Positions 63,520 to 64,000 of a stretch of 64,000 bases of DNA are shown in pieces. Position 1 is the stretch's first letter, and each line of letters starts with the position of its first letter. A program made the translations under genes and the position numbers. The stretch covers positions 1,969,501-2,033,500 of the forward strand of contig NZ_CP112881.1 of the NCBI RefSeq assembly GCF_026409565.1, written 5' to 3'. Origin of the DNA: Sneathiella aquimaris. Its GTDB lineage: Bacteria; Pseudomonadota; Alphaproteobacteria; Sneathiellales; Sneathiellaceae. A model generated the notes under the pieces. The model was given only the letters and a program-made list of their open reading frames with translations, was not told the DNA's origin and did not search any database.

Positions 63520-64000
63520 TTAGGTTTTTACTGCCAAAGTTTGAGGGGGCGTCGTCGGCTTCCAGTTTGTTTGATAAACAGAAATTGCGGCAAAAATTCC
63601 GTAAATAGACATGCCAATTCCAACAAGCATGAAGAAATGCCGTGGTGTCGCGTCGATTTGCGAGAGGAACAAGCAGCCGATAGTGACAACAATCAGCCGA
63701 ACAGTTCCAGCCAGCACCGGCCCAAGTACTTTTTGAGCCCCTTGGGAGGCAAAGAGCAGACATAGCCCAAGACCAAAAAAAGCATAGGCCGGTCCCGACC
63801 AGATAAGGTACGAATAAGCAACGCCAAGAACTCTGGGATCAGACGTGAATATGTCGGCCCATAAGCCCGGCGCGATTATAACGATCAATCCTATGAGGCC
63901 AACAATGAGCGCCGCCAAACCACCGCCATAGGCAGCTGCTCTGCGCGCGCGCGATACATCTCCTGCCCCGATAGCCATGCCGACAATTGGAACACAGGCG
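63520..64000 (-). CDS. MATE family efflux transporter, C-terminal part (cut by window edge)
   Basis: The open frame enters from the right edge (first residues seen ACVPIVGMAIGAGD) and covers about 159 residues with four hydrophobic helices. The GAGDVSRARRAAAYG segment is the typical post-helix loop of the second MATE repeat, followed by the helices to the C terminus (YLIWSGPAYAFFGLGLCLLFASQGA in part). MATE proteins export cationic drugs or metabolites with Na+ or H+. The start is outside the window. Confidence 0.85.
   Translation of the reverse strand, partial: ACVPIVGMAIGAGDVSRARRAAAYGGGLAALIVGLIGLIVIIAPGLWADIFTSDPRVLGVAYSYLIWSGPAYAFFGLGLCLLFASQGAQKVLGPVLAGTVRLIVVTIGCLFLSQIDATPRHFFMLVGIGMSIYGIFAAISVYQTNWKPTTPPQTLAVKT

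Overview
The window reads as chromosomal DNA of an alphaproteobacterium of moderate GC content, probably a marine, aerobic heterotroph related to Rhodospirillales/Sneathiella-type bacteria. That placement is inferred from gene families (STAS-CheY-CheA order, PleD-like regulators, a complete SUF operon, a RutR-type pyrimidine regulon). No rRNA or tRNA gene was recognised, so it stays at class level.

Layout. 1-1244 (minus): start of a chemotaxis operon (STAS, CheY, CheA cut by the window edge). 1.7-7.1 kb: two response-regulator/GGDEF proteins, one catalytically degenerate and one apparently active, around rluA and an acyl-CoA dehydrogenase. 7.1-13.6 kb (minus): an eight-gene Fe-S cluster assembly operon (Rrf2 regulator, sufB, sufC, sufD, sufS, sufU, sufT-like, sufA) with two palindromic candidate operators in front of it. 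14.2-25.5 kb: mixed housekeeping and accessory genes (DUF169, an unusual HU fusion, a Baeyer-Villiger-type monooxygenase with a PECR-like reductase, a LysE exporter, trhO, an ABC-F ATPase, a hybrid histidine kinase).

25.6-43.1 kb is a reductive pyrimidine catabolism region. It holds a RutR-like TetR regulator, dihydropyrimidine dehydrogenase subunits (preT, preA), an M20-type carbamoylase, an ABC transporter with an NMT1/THI5-type binding protein, dihydropyrimidinase and a nitrilase-type beta-ureidopropionase. Four copies of the palindrome TTGACCA-N2-TGGTCAA (or one-mismatch forms) lie before the regulator, before preT (two) and between the divergent dihydropyrimidinase and ureidopropionase genes, which defines a local regulon. 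43-51.6 kb holds small enzymes, transporters and lipoproteins, then gph.

51.7-54.9 kb is glmU-glmS. A roughly 6.6-kb genomic island is inserted at the 3' end of glmS: a second copy of the glmS 3' terminus (a 17-nt identical core, coding the same last eight residues with synonymous changes) lies at about 61.47 kb. The island carries a decayed large serine recombinase (two nonsense codons, one frameshift), a 594-bp nearly identical inverted copy of the recombinase 3' end next to glmS, and cargo: a TauE/SafE exporter, a FixL/FixJ-type two-component system, an exported GlcG/HbpS-family protein preceded by a perfect 10-bp-arm palindrome, and an exported ankyrin protein. The cargo resembles, by gene content, the Streptomyces HbpS-SenS-SenR haem/redox-sensing system and is the most interesting candidate novel unit here. 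The window ends with a PadR regulator, an alpha/beta hydrolase and a partial MATE efflux gene.
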